Origin: Phycomyces blakesleeanus NRRL 1555(-)
Taxonomy: Eukaryota > Mucoromycota > Mucoromycetes > Mucorales > Phycomycetaceae
Reading direction: 5' to 3'
Assembly (NCBI RefSeq): GCF_001638985.1
Contig: NW_017265189.1
Location: 1-64,000, forward strand
Length of the DNA stretch: 64,000 bases
Shown piece after piece: positions 11,503 through 22,600 of the stretch. The stretch's first letter is position 1; the number at the start of each line of letters is the position of its first letter. The notes under the pieces were generated by a model. The model made no database searches. It saw only the letters and a program-made list of their open reading frames with translations, and was not told the origin of the DNA. The position numbers and the translations under genes were made by a program.

Positions 11503-11662
11503 TAATTATCCCTCACAATTAGCAGACATAAATATTTGTATAAATACTTGTAGAGCTTGATCATAGAAAGATCAAGCAAACAACTTCTTTAATAAAGGAA
11601 TCTATCTATATTTCTCTCTCTGTTTTCTCTGTCCTTGTCTCTGTTCAGATCGGTTCCTGACA
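11377..11662 (+). mobile_element. solo LTR, family 3 (TSD TTAAT)
   Basis: 286 bp starting TGTAAGGAAC and ending GTTCCTGACA, nearly perfect inverted ends. It is flanked by TTAAT at 11372-11376 and 11663-11667. Inside are a TATAAATA-type box near 11540 and AATAAAG near 11590, as expected for a promoter and poly(A) signal in an LTR. It lies inside the 3' part of LINE ORF2. Confidence 0.92.
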
Positions 11663-12115
11663 TTAATTCCCTGCTGCATCTGGTTCTGAAAGCTATAGAT
11701 ACTCTTTCCCAAACTTTGACAGAGTGATGTTCAACCTTTCCAGTTGTCTCATCCTGCCTTTGTCTTCTATGATATCCAGTCTGCCCTCTCACCCTCTGTA
11801 TCAACCTGCTTGGCATTATTTGCTAGTCTACTATCTATATCAAACTGAGTCCAATTTGAAGATACTCATACCCATTGCTCCCTCTCGTTCTCTACCCTGT
11901 TCTATCGCACTTAATCTTATTCTAAACTGAACTTGCGATCATACAATAGTCTTGCATCCTATTCTCTTTTGAGCATGCATTCCTTCTTTTGTACTGGCAT
12001 TCTAACAGCCAGATCTTCCTATTTGTGATGGGTCATTCATTGATCTCCAGCCACTTATGTCAGCACAACTTCTTGGTCAGACCTTGTCTCGGCTCACCAC
12101 GTGCTTGTTGTATCC

Positions 12116-12496
12116 AACATAATCATAGATTCAAATAGAGTGCACAGACAATAAGATAAAGACATATTGAATAAGCGACCAGTATCAATTATACATTATT
12201 TCCCACACTATCATTAAATAAAGGATATATCAGTAACAAGGTCACACACCTTAGTCAACATCACTAATCACTCAAACAAGAGCGTGGGTAATAACTTAAC
12301 AATATATTATCTATGATATAAGAAAAACAGATATCACATTATATACTCATATTATTATCTCAAATACATATGCAATGTCTATATAAACTCACATAGCAAA
12401 TAGCAGTAGAAGATCATTTCTCTTTTCATCAATAAACAAAGTCTCACTATACTTTTTGTCTACACTTTGTTTTTCTTTCTTTTTAAAAATATAACA
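12116..12496 (+). mobile_element. solo LTR, family 4 (TSD GTGCT)
   Basis: 381 bp starting TGTTGTATCC and ending TATAACA, flanked by the direct repeat GTGCT at 12111-12115 and 12497-12501. It carries a TATAAACTC box near 12380 and AATAAACAAAG near 12430. It is unrelated to LTR families 1-3 and is inserted in the 3' region of the LINE. Confidence 0.9.
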
Positions 12497-12501
12497 GTGC
12501 T

Positions 12502-13202
12502 CTTACTGATCTGCCTGCTCCCATCAACTGTCTGATGCTCGTCCCATCTACTCTTCTCTCATCCCACAACAACATTGCTCCTTCTGGTCTTTTACCCTCC
12601 CTCACTGAGCTTGGAATATCTGGTTTTGCAGTTTGCCCAATAAGCTTTTGTGCTGATCACTTCTGTACCGTATTATGCCACCCACTATCTCTTTTCCTCT
12701 CTGCACTATTTGTCAGGTGTCCATTGAGATAAAGAACATTTTCTTTTTGCTTGCCTGTTGAAATCTGCTGTGTAGACAGGCATTTGGTTGGAACTCTTTG
12801 ACACTGTCCTCTGCCCTCTGTCCTCTCAAGCGCTTTCCAATCCTTTGTTCCCTCCCCCCCCCCATACTTAACCCTGCAATATTTGCTTCCTCCATCTTTG
12901 GCATAACTAGCTTGATTATTTGGTATTACCACTAGTCTTTCTACTTTAACTCTGTCCCTTTCCTTCCCTCTGCTGTACTCCACACTGCATGCAGCTCAAT
13001 TTCGCGTCTCTTCTCTGAACTAGAGCTGGACTCTCCATAACTTCATTTTTTTAAAAAAAAACAACTATAAAATTAAAAAGTCAAAAACATTATATAAGCT
13101 ACAAAACCTTACAAACAAATATTTTAATTTTCTCTTTTTCTATTAAATTAGAGACCTTTAATAAAATCCTGAGCTTTTTTTTTCTGGCTTCATACAAAAA
13201 AA
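12502..13202 (+). other. LINE 3' remainder
   Basis: LINE sequence continues after the family-4 LTR. The pyrimidine-rich stretch to about 13020 probably encodes the degraded C-terminus, with several stops. It is followed by an AT-rich 3' region and the terminal A-run. A C-run is present near 12855-12863. Confidence 0.6.
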
Positions 13203-13375
13203 AATTGTGTGTAGTCCTAATGAAATAGTAGTATAGAAAGTAAATGTGTTTGTGTGTTATAATTATGCTCATAATAATTTATTGATATCTCTTATATTAT
13301 GATAATATTTTCATATAAAATATAATTACTATCATACATGATAAATCTGTGTATTAAATAATAAAATAATTAGTA

Positions 13376-13801
13376 TGTTATGTTCAAGCATAAACATTAA
13401 AGTTTTGAAATCTTTTCAATTTTATCAAAAAAACTCTGATAGTAAAATATATTCAATTCCCAATATATATAAAAAGAAAATTGAAAAAATAGTATTTTAC
13501 GTTATGCAAATATTTTTTAAGGACATTGGAATGTATCTGTTACTAGAATGACTCTTTTTTTTCATTTCAATATTTAAAAAAAATAGCTGAAACTTTGCTA
13601 TTTTCTATTGATACCTCTTAACTTTGAAGGTTCATAAGTTTTTATTTGAGTCTTGTTCTTAGAATTCTTTAAACAAGTGTTATTTGGAAGAGTCTTCCCT
13701 ATAAAACATGTTTAAGCAATTCGCAATGACTTGTCTGTATCAAAAGTCATGGAACTTTAAAAATTAACTAAGAACTTGGATATTTCTCTTTGAACACATT
13801 A
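13376..13801. mobile_element. MITE M1, 426 bp, TA target duplication
   Basis: Flanked by TA at 13374-13375 and 13802-13803, with imperfect terminal inverted repeats: TGTTATGTTCAA at the left, and TTGAACACATTA at the right (9 of 12 positions pair). Copy A of the host LTR has a single TA at the corresponding site (about 4563), proving insertion. It is non-coding and AT-rich. TA duplication and size point to a Tc1/mariner-type MITE. A diverged relative lies at 6400-6790. Confidence 0.85.
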
Positions 13802-13892
13802 TAGATATCTTTGACTGGAATAGCTGAGAACTTATATTATTTCCTTCCAATTTATTCTCAATTGTAGCAGTAGTCAACACTCATTTACAACA

Positions 13893-15060
13893 TCTAGCAT
13901 GGTTAACTGAAGAATGATAATAAGAATATGAAGAGTACTTAGAACAAATCATAGATTATCTGCTTACATCGGTTATGCTGGTCTCAAACAAGCAAGACCA
14001 AAAGCACAAAGTTTGGTTTACACCAAGAGAAACTGGTTTGGATCATTGGAGACTGTTCTCTAAAGATCTTTTTGTCTACAGAAAGAAGTAAGATTCTGTA
14101 AGAAGTTCATGATGGGCATGAGTATTTTGTGAAAGAAGCTATATAGATCCGCCTATTTCAGAAATATTGGTGGCCAGGAGTATATCAAGAGACCAAAGAC
14201 TATGTCAAGAGTTGCCCAGAATGACAAATCTATAGTATAGCAGGAGTAGAGAAATGAGCAGCAATGTCTGTACTGCTAAATCATATCTTTGAGTGATAGA
14301 GAATTGACTATGTAGATCCATCCCCAGAGACAGAAGAAGGTCATTGATATATCATTGTACCAGTAAAATATTATATCAATTGGCCTATAGCTAAAGCTAG
14401 GAATAGAACTAGTGCCAAGCAGGCTGCACTTTTTCTATATTAAGAAATCTTTTGTCAGTTTGGACTGCCAATGATTTTATTGAAGGACTGAGGGCAACAC
14501 TTCAATAATGAGCTGTTGGCAAAGTTTCTAGTCTTGATGAATACTAAACATGTGTTTGCCGCGCCATATCATCTATAGAAGAGCAGACTAGTAGAGAAAT
14601 TTGATGAGATACTCATCAATGGTATTAAGAAATTAACTATTCAGAAACTCAGAGATTAGAATCTATATATCTACCAAGTACTATACTCATACAGAACAAA
14701 AGTCTATGCTACTTTGGGCATTACACCATTTGAATTAATGTATGGTACACCCCCAAGACATCTCCTGAATGATATACTTCAAAAGTTGAGATAGAGGCTA
14801 GGTAGTAAGAGGATATTAGCTCCAAGAGAAGGAAGGATGAGAGAGAAAGAATATCACATCACTAATATTGAGGGCCTCACTCAGAGACAAGACATGGGTG
14901 CTGGAATATTTCAAGAAAATCAAATCATAAAAAAGAATAATCAAAAGAAGTATAGACTGGACGTTTCTTACAAATCCAAAGTTTGAAAGGTGTTAGTTGC
15001 CTTTGAAAATATAATCTATGCATTAGTCAGCAAGAAGGGGAATATGGCTAAGTGCAGATA
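13893..15060 (+). pseudogene. gypsy integrase remnant
   Basis: Ordered integrase motifs remain despite many stops: HDGHEYFVKEA (zinc-binding His pair), KYWWPGVYQETKDYVKSCPE (second half of HHCC, one Cys replaced by a stop), INWPIAKARNRTSAKQAALF, QFGLPMILL-KD-stop-GQHFNNELLAKF and KHVFAAPYHL. Near the end, ATLGITPFELMYGTPPRHLL is the conserved GxxPxxLxYG block. Typical DRG and HPQ motifs are replaced by D-stop-G and HL-stop, again C-to-T changes. Confidence 0.9.
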
Positions 15061-15124
15061 AGTGCTGCTACACTTCGTTTATTTCATACAAGAAGATAAC
15101 ACATACAGTGTGATAGGCAGGGGA

Positions 15125-15668
15125 TGTGATATTTCAGATATGAACAATAGAAAAATAATAAATTTGATAATAGAGATGTATAGAAATACTTTGAGACTGT
15201 ATATAAGTTGTCCTTTATTCATAAATAAAAAAGTGTCTCTTTTTATAAGAAAACACAATCTGCTCTTGTCATTACGTCTTAGTTTCTTAAGGCTTTCTTC
15301 CTTTACTATATTTGGTTATTAGAGTGTATTTACTGCTTAACTAGTGTCGGTGTTACAATTTTGACATCAAGTCATAAATTGTACTTCTTTAGCTCTTAGC
15401 TATTCTTTTCTCTTTTACACTAAAGCTTTAGTACTTTCTACTAATTTAGCTCCATATCGCTATGACACAGTTTACCCAGCAGTATGATATAATTATCTTA
15501 GCAATCTTTAAAATATTATCTACAGTACTAACTGTAATAATTATTGATCTGATTACTTAATTGTTTATATATATTTTATACTGACAAGATGATAGCTACT
15601 ACGCTATCCCAATATGAATATGTTCTTATATGTGATAAATCCAACATCCAAGTGTCTGAATTACCACA
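15125..15668 (+). mobile_element. solo LTR, family 2, copy 2 (TSD GGGGA)
   Basis: 544 bp from TGTGAT to ACCACA, flanked by GGGGA at 15120-15124 and 15669-15673. Its last ~420 bp differ from 5097-5639 at only a handful of positions, whereas the first ~120 bp differ far more. It inserted just after a purine-rich stretch at the end of the gypsy relic. Confidence 0.93.
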
Positions 15669-15673
15669 GGGGA

Positions 15674-18600
15674 GTCTGTGATAATAGTGCAGCCCAAATC
15701 ATGTGACACATCAAGAACACTTGGATCATGGCAGACTACGTCACCCTCAAAATCAATTAATCTTTCAATGAATAAACATAAATCTTCTTTCCAACATAAT
15801 ACTTTTGAGTAGCTAGCTGGCTTATTATACAGAATTTTTAACACTAGCAAAGCAGTGTCTTAAAAATACACAGTAATTAGCTAAAAATAATATAAGCTTA
15901 TTGAGAGCTTAATTGATACAAATCAATACACTTCTCTAAAACATAGCAAACAATATAATATAAAAATGTTATTCTAAAAAGATAGTAACAACATAAACTT
16001 ATACCAAGTAACAAAAGATATTTTTTAAAGGAAAAGATATAAAAGAAATAGAAAACGTCAAGCTAGGAACAACATTTTTGACAGATTCAAAAACCTTTTA
16101 ATAACCCTATATGTTAAAGTCTCGCTTTATATTATTGTTGCCATAGTTTCTCATATCTTTTTAATCTCATTTTTAATATAATGACCCTAAATATTTAAAT
16201 AAGATTCGAGATCTAACAACTTGGGAATATCAGAATGAGATCTGTGCCTTATCAGTACAACAGTAAAATTAATGGACAAATCCAAAAAAAACAATATCTG
16301 TTCATTAAAGTCACATTATATTGCTAAGTAAGAGTAAGGGGAGAGCTATAAAGACGTTTAGTTTACTTGATTCAATGGGATATATATAATCTATTTTCAT
16401 TATTAGTATGTATATATATATTAAAAGAAATTATACTCATCAATAATAATACTTGGATTATATATTTACTAAAAATAAGCAAAAAATCCTACATATATAC
16501 ATATAAGAGAATAATAATAATTATAAATCAAAATTTAGATATAGAAGAAAATAATATCCGACCAACTAATGTGAGCAGCAAGGAAATGCTTAAACAAAAA
16601 TGAGTGCTAAATAACTTTCTTTTTTTACTATACATACTTTATAGACCAAAAAAACTCAAGATAAAATTTGTAAACATTTTTAAGTAGATAAAAAAGTTTG
16701 GTAACTTTATCAGTAATGTTTCTGTAAATCTTTTTTTTGGAAAAAAGATTGTGGCTTTATTTGTACTCCACTCTTTGCTTCCAGCATATGCTTGTAATGT
16801 CAGAATATAAGATGGCTTTCTTCATATAAACGTTTATACAAGCTGATATTCTGTTATGTAGAGCATATATAGATATATAGCTATTCTATAGTGTCTCTTA
16901 TGTCAAATAATATTCTCTTTTCTCTAAAAAAAATATCTCTAACTTTTGAACACTCCAAATTGATGCCTTTTGGAGTGTCTGGTTTATGTATTCAACTAAA
17001 AAAAATTGTACTTTTAGAAACAACTCGTATTTTTGCTATTGGGCATTTAAAGAGCTTATTGAAGTGGTGCAAGTTTCCCAAATTTCAGGGTTCTATGCTT
17101 TTTGAGAGTGAAAAAATCGGATATTTTGATCAAAATTCGAGTAATTGTAATATAATAAACCTCGAAGAGGTGGATCACAATGTGTCTCACCAAATTACTT
17201 AAAGCCAAAAAAAACATTGCTTATTTGATTCGATTTTTAATTTTCTATAATTGAAAAGCTATGATTACCATTGGTGTGCATTTGCATATGCTTGTAGAAA
17301 TCTTAAAAAATATCATTTCCAGTACACTCATATTTAATCAACCATAGAAAAGGTTTATTTATACTGAGGTATTCGGGATTGTTTATGGGTTAGTATCTCA
17401 ATAATGGGAAAAGTAGATACTGTGAGAGTGTTATTTATTAAAGAGACAAAATAATATTGTTTATATCTGCTACTATTCAAATCCCTGTAATTCAAATCTC
17501 TGTTGTGTAATGGTTGGTTTACACTGTATGAGTGTGTAGTGTACGTGTGCCTGGTGTGTAACAGTTCCGGAGATTGTTAACTTGCCAGGTTCATTAGCAA
17601 GAAGGAACCAGTGTTTGGTTGTGGGGTCTGTTCTTCACTCAATTGTGGTGTGTATACCACATATACAAAGGCTCCGTGCTTCAAACTAAAATAGTCTCAA
17701 GCGAACCAAAGCTAGACTATGAACCTCAAAATAATAAGTGGAATCATACTATACAGTACTGTAGCGCATTATATTGTATTACAAAACAAAAGTTATAAAT
17801 CAAAGCCTTTAATCCAACAGAGTATTATTTCTAGGTTATTTGTGCATCCAGTTGAGTTTGGTATACAAGCGCAAAATATCAAAAGCACTAGATCCTATAA
17901 ATCGATAATTAGTAATCAATAGCATCTTGCTCCCAACCAAACAAAACCTATACGTTCAGTAGCAGTAGATTGTCTCTTTTCTTTCATATTGTGCCGTCAG
18001 TCAGTCTGAGCAATAACAGAAAAAAATAGTAAATAAGCAGAGCCTTTAAAAGGTGATTTATATATATGTAATAGCCATTTTACTAGCTTGATCTATCTGT
18101 GACCAGGCTAGCACAATTGCAAGCACCACTACTTTTTCATGGTGTATAATGTAACTTATATAAATAATTATAATTATCAATAGAATGGTGTATATTTGAA
18201 CACTTATAAATATAAAGTGTTTCAGGCAGTTGGGTTATGCTGTATTTATTTCTCGGTTGGATTATGATTGGTTTTTAAAGTAATACAAACCAAGGTCGAT
18301 TGACAAACACTAGGCTAGACCCTGTTCTTCTTTTTACTTTTATTTTACTCTAAGAACGATGCTTTAACTTGAGGTACGAACGACTTTCAATAGTCAGGCT
18401 GTCAATCCCTTCATACTGAAGCACTGGCAGTACTTTTATTTCAAGAAAGTATTCCTACACTTTGTGTTTATTAACTCAAGACACTGGTGAAAAAGCTAGA
18501 AGAAAAATGGAAGTCTTTCACACGAAAGAAAAGAAAAGATATAAGCAGCAATTTTTTTCGGGAGTGCTTCTTAAACTAATAAAGTCACAGCATGTGAAAC

Positions 18601-19680
18601 AAACAAACAAGAAAACAAACAAATAAATATACACAAGACTTTAATTAAAGCTTTATAATCAACACAACTTTATACTTCTTTATTGTAGTTAAACGTCTAG
18701 CCGATTAATACTTTGTATATCAGTAGTACAGCTAAAATGAACACAGAGGCATATATAGTGTCTCGACAAGTGGCTGTTCAAAAGCATAAGCCTTGTTAAC
18801 AGAATCACAACAGAAAGTAGAATAAAAAAGGGGATGGGGTCCATAGCAACTGAATAATTTGACATGCATATAGTCCACCAATCGGAAGACATCATTTAAA
18901 TGTTTTCATGCTAAAGTAAAGTCTAGACCACTATTGCTACTATGCTTCTTTAAGCCCCATGACACATGTGATGCTGCACGGACAGCACGGACCTTATGTG
19001 ACACAAAAAGAACTAAAAAAAAAAGAGGCAAAAGAAAAAAACAAAAAGTAAAACAAGTGTCTGCACAGCACGTCCTTCAGAATGTACGTGATACTTCTTT
19101 AACACCCAAAACCCATATTTTAAGCATAGATATTAAATAAAGAAGTAAAATAGTAATAATATATACATGTTGTCAAGGCTAAAAAATAAAAGAAAACCGA
19201 AAAAGGAATAAGAAAAAAACCGAATTTTATAATATATTATCAAACTATCATAATAAAAATAACAAAAAGAACAGCAACTCATGATTGAGACGTCATGAGT
19301 TTTATAAAAAAAACACCTATCCAAACAGAACGCGTCAAAACAACTCTCTTCCACATACCATTAATACTTTATACACTTCTTTACTGCTCTCTCACAAACT
19401 GCTTTAATCAACATAGACGTTAAAGACGAATCCTGACCAATACAAATCCATTTTGCTAGTCAAATCTCAGGCTTTTATCATATGTAAAACAGTCAGTAGC
19501 AAGATATAAGACAACATGTCAAAACCAGTACACAGCAAAAATAAAATACTGAGGTCCAACACTGGTTTGATCATCAATCCATCCAAAGCCTATCCACGCT
19601 CAGAAACAAGAGATAAACTGACAGGACTTACTATATTTCAAGGAGTATATGATACTCATCAAAGACACACATTGTGAAGA
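15674..19680. other. AT-rich intergenic, no gene recognised
   Basis: Four kilobases with no long open frame, no domain and no RNA gene that I recognise. The start (TGTGATAATAGTGCAG near 15679) could be the host gypsy 3' LTR, but no partner copy is in the window. A hairpin with a 10-bp perfect stem (ACACTCCAAA at 16950-16959, TTTGGAGTGT at 16969-16978) lies in the region. A 103-codon open frame at 16891-17202 has no recognisable features. 17500-17660 is relatively GC-rich but unassigned. Confidence 0.5.
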
Positions 19681-22600
19681 TTATATTTGTCTAGTCTTTT
19701 GACAAACAAGGTCAACGATAAAATATATGATCTCCATCCAGGCCTACAGGTATATAAAGCCTCGTTGATTAATCATTCACTGTCTTTTATATTTCTGTAG
19801 GGACTTTTCAGGCAAAGTCAAGCAATCAAGAACAGGTTTCCATCCAGGGCCACAGGTACACCAAGACTCGATGAGCATATACTCATTGTCTTTTGTATGC
19901 TTCTAGTCTCTTCTGTTCAGGTCAAGCATCAGGGATTCCATCAAAGTCTACGGATTAGGTATATAAAAACTCGATGCGCAATTACTCACTTGTTTTTGTA
20001 TATTTCTAGTATCCGTTCCATCCAGGTCAAGCTTCAAGGCCCATGTCAAAGTCCACGGTTTCAGGTATGTCAAAACTCGATGAGTAGTTACTCACTTGTT
20101 TTTTTATATTTGTAGTATCAAATTCCCTCCAGGTCAAGTATCAAGATTCCAATCAGAGTCCACGGTTTTCAGGTATATCAAAACTTTATGAGCAGTTAAT
20201 CATTTGTTTTTGTATATTTGTAGTATTCATTCCATCGAGGTCAAGCATCAAGGTTCAGGTCAAGGTCCACGTTTTTCAGGTCAAGGTCCACGGTTTCAGG
20301 TATATCTAAACCCGATGAGCAGTTACTCACTTGTTTCTGTATATTTGTAGTATCCATTCCATCCAGGTCAAGCATCAAGGTTCCGATCTCCCAGCTATGG
20401 TTATAGGTATAACAAAACCATATTCGCATTTACTCACTTGCTTTTATCTATTACTAGTTTTCAGCCATCTAGGCCAAGTGTCAAGGTTCCGATTTCCCGG
20501 CAATGGGTATAGGTATAACAAATCGTTGTGGGAATATACTCACTAGTTATAATATATTTATGGTGTTCAGCCATCGATGTCAGGCGTCAAGGTTCCGATC
20601 TTCCAGCCAAGGTTCTAGGTATAACAAAACATTATGGAAATATACTCACTAGTTTTAATATGTTTTTAGTGTTCAGTCATCCAGGTCAATCAACAGGATT
20701 CTCATCTCCCGTCCATGGTTATAGATATAACAAAACGTTATGGAAATATACTCACTAGTTTAAATATTTTTCTAGTGTTCCGTCAATCATGCCAAGCGTC
20801 CAGGTTCCCATCTTCCTGCCATGGTTATAGATGTAAAAAACATTAGGGACATATATTCACTAGCGTTAATATATGTGTAGTGTTCAGTCATCCAGGTCAA
20901 GCATCTAGGTTCTAATCGCCAGTCCATGGTTAAAGGTATAAAACAACATTATAGACGTATACTCACTAGTTTTAATCTAGTTCTAGTCTCCAGCCATCCA
21001 GGTCAAGCATCAAGGTTCTACTCGCCCATTCATGGTGGTAGGTATAACAAAATGTTATAGGCATATATTCACTAGCTTTAATATATTTCTAGTGTTCAGC
21101 CATCCAGGTCAAGCATTAAGGTTCCGATCGCCCGTCAAAGATTATAGGTATAAAAACATTATGGGCCTATACTCACTAGCTTTAATATTTTTCTAGTGTT
21201 CAGTTATCCAGGTCAAGCATCAAGGACCCTATCGCCCGCCCATGGTTATAAGTACAAAAAGCATTATGTGCATATACTCATTTTTTTAATCTAGTTCTAG
21301 TCTCCAGGTATCCAGGTCAAGCATCAAGATTCTGATCGCCCGTGTATGGTGATAGGTATAACAAAATGGTATGGGCATATATTCACTAGATTTAATACAT
21401 TTCTAGTTTTCAGCCATCCAGGTCAAGCATCACGGTTCCGATCGCCCGTCAATGGTTATAGGTATAAAAAAACATTATGGGCCTATACTCACTAGCTTTT
21501 ATATTTATTTCTGGTCTTCAGCCATCCGTGTCAAGCATCAAGGACCTGATCGCCCGTCCATGGTTATAGGTATAAAAAACATTATGGGTATACACTCACT
21601 AGTTTTATCTATTTCTAGTGTTCAGTCGTCCAGGTCTAGCAACAAGGTTTTGATCGCCCGTCCATGGTGATAGGTATAACAAAACGTTATGGGCATATAC
21701 TCACTAGTTTTAATATATGTCTAGTGTTCAGTCATCTAGGGCAAGCATCAAGGGTCTGATAGCCCGTCTATGTTTATAGGTATAAAACAACATTATGGGT
21801 ATATACTCACTAGCTTTAATATATTTCTAGTATGCAGTCATCCAGGTCAAGCATCAAGGCTTCGATCGCCAGCCGATAGTTATAAGTGTAAAAAAAGCGT
21901 TATGCCCATATACTCACTAGATTTAATATATTTCTAGTATTCAGCCATCCATGTCAAGCGTCAAGGTTCAGATCGCCCGTCCATGGTCATAAGTATAAAA
22001 CAACATTATGGGCATATACTCATTAGCTGTAATATACTTCTTGTGTTCAGTCGTCCAGGTCAAGCATCAAGGTTCTGGTCTCCCCGCTATGGTTATAGGT
22101 ATAAAAAAAACATTATGGGCATATACTCACTAGATTTAATATATCTCCAGTCTCCAGCTATCCAGGTCAAGCATCAAGATTCCGATCTCCCCGCCATGGG
22201 TATAGGTATAAAAAGCATTATGGGCATATACTCATTATTTTAATCTAGTTCTAGTCTCCGGCCATCCAGGTCAAGCTTCAATGTTCCGATCTCCCGCTTT
22301 ATGGTTATAGGTATAGCAAAAATCGATGAGCAATCACACTCGGCTTTATTTATTTCTAGTGTTGAATCCACCAAGATCATGCTTCACGGATCCGGATTCA
22401 GTCCGTGGCTATAGGTATACGAAAACTCGATGAGCAATTACTCACTGGATTTTATATATTTCTAGTGTCTACTCATCCACGGCAATTATCAGGATCCGAT
22501 TTTCATGAACTGTTATAGCTAACCAAGTTTCCTTTTAACCTTTACTTAAAACAAACTATACTCTTTATTTATACTTACTTTTGATGGCAAAGAACGATGA

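Larger units (their letters stand above)
7219..13202 (+). mobile_element. LINE-like non-LTR retrotransposon, ~6 kb, inactivated
   Basis: The element has a gag-like ORF1, an ORF2 with APE endonuclease and RT, an AT-rich 3' region and a short A-run at 13196-13204. It is flanked by the 11-bp direct repeat AATTGTGTGTA at 7208-7218 and 13203-13213. The sister LTR copy A near 4395-4410 lacks the insertion. Two solo LTRs (11377-11662, 12116-12496) interrupt its 3' half. Coding DNA is notably more GC-rich than the surroundings. The 5' end may be truncated, because ORF1 has no in-frame ATG near its start. Confidence 0.92.
6948..13892 (+). mobile_element. solo LTR, family 1, copy B, split by LINE and MITE
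   Basis: Begins TGTTGT and ends ACAACA like copy A. Its three pieces (6948-7218, 13203-13375, 13804-13892) sum to about 520 bp, matching the 534 bp of copy A. Flanking pentamers are TCCAA and TCTAG. They differ by two transitions, as expected if an original TCCAG duplication decayed by C-to-T and G-to-A changes. The LINE sits in the middle with an 11-bp duplication and the MITE further right at a TA. Confidence 0.8.
4015..15119 (+). mobile_element. nested transposon cluster; host is a degenerate Ty3/gypsy pol
   Basis: Fragments of one gypsy-type pol run in order along this span: RT (4015-5096 and 5640-6340), the RNase H end (about 6790-6947) and integrase (13893-15060). Between them lie later insertions, described separately: LTR family 1 copies at 4120-4653 and 6948-13892, a solo LTR of family 2 at 5097-5639, a diverged MITE near 6400-6790, and the LINE at 7219-13202. 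All pol fragments carry in-frame stops. I did not find the host element's own LTR pair. A purine-rich AGGCAGGGGAG just before 15120 may be its polypurine tract. Confidence 0.8.

Noticed and set aside
16891..17202. 103-residue open frame
   Set aside because: No family, no start context, AT-driven composition and isolated in a gene-free stretch. Kept only as a note.
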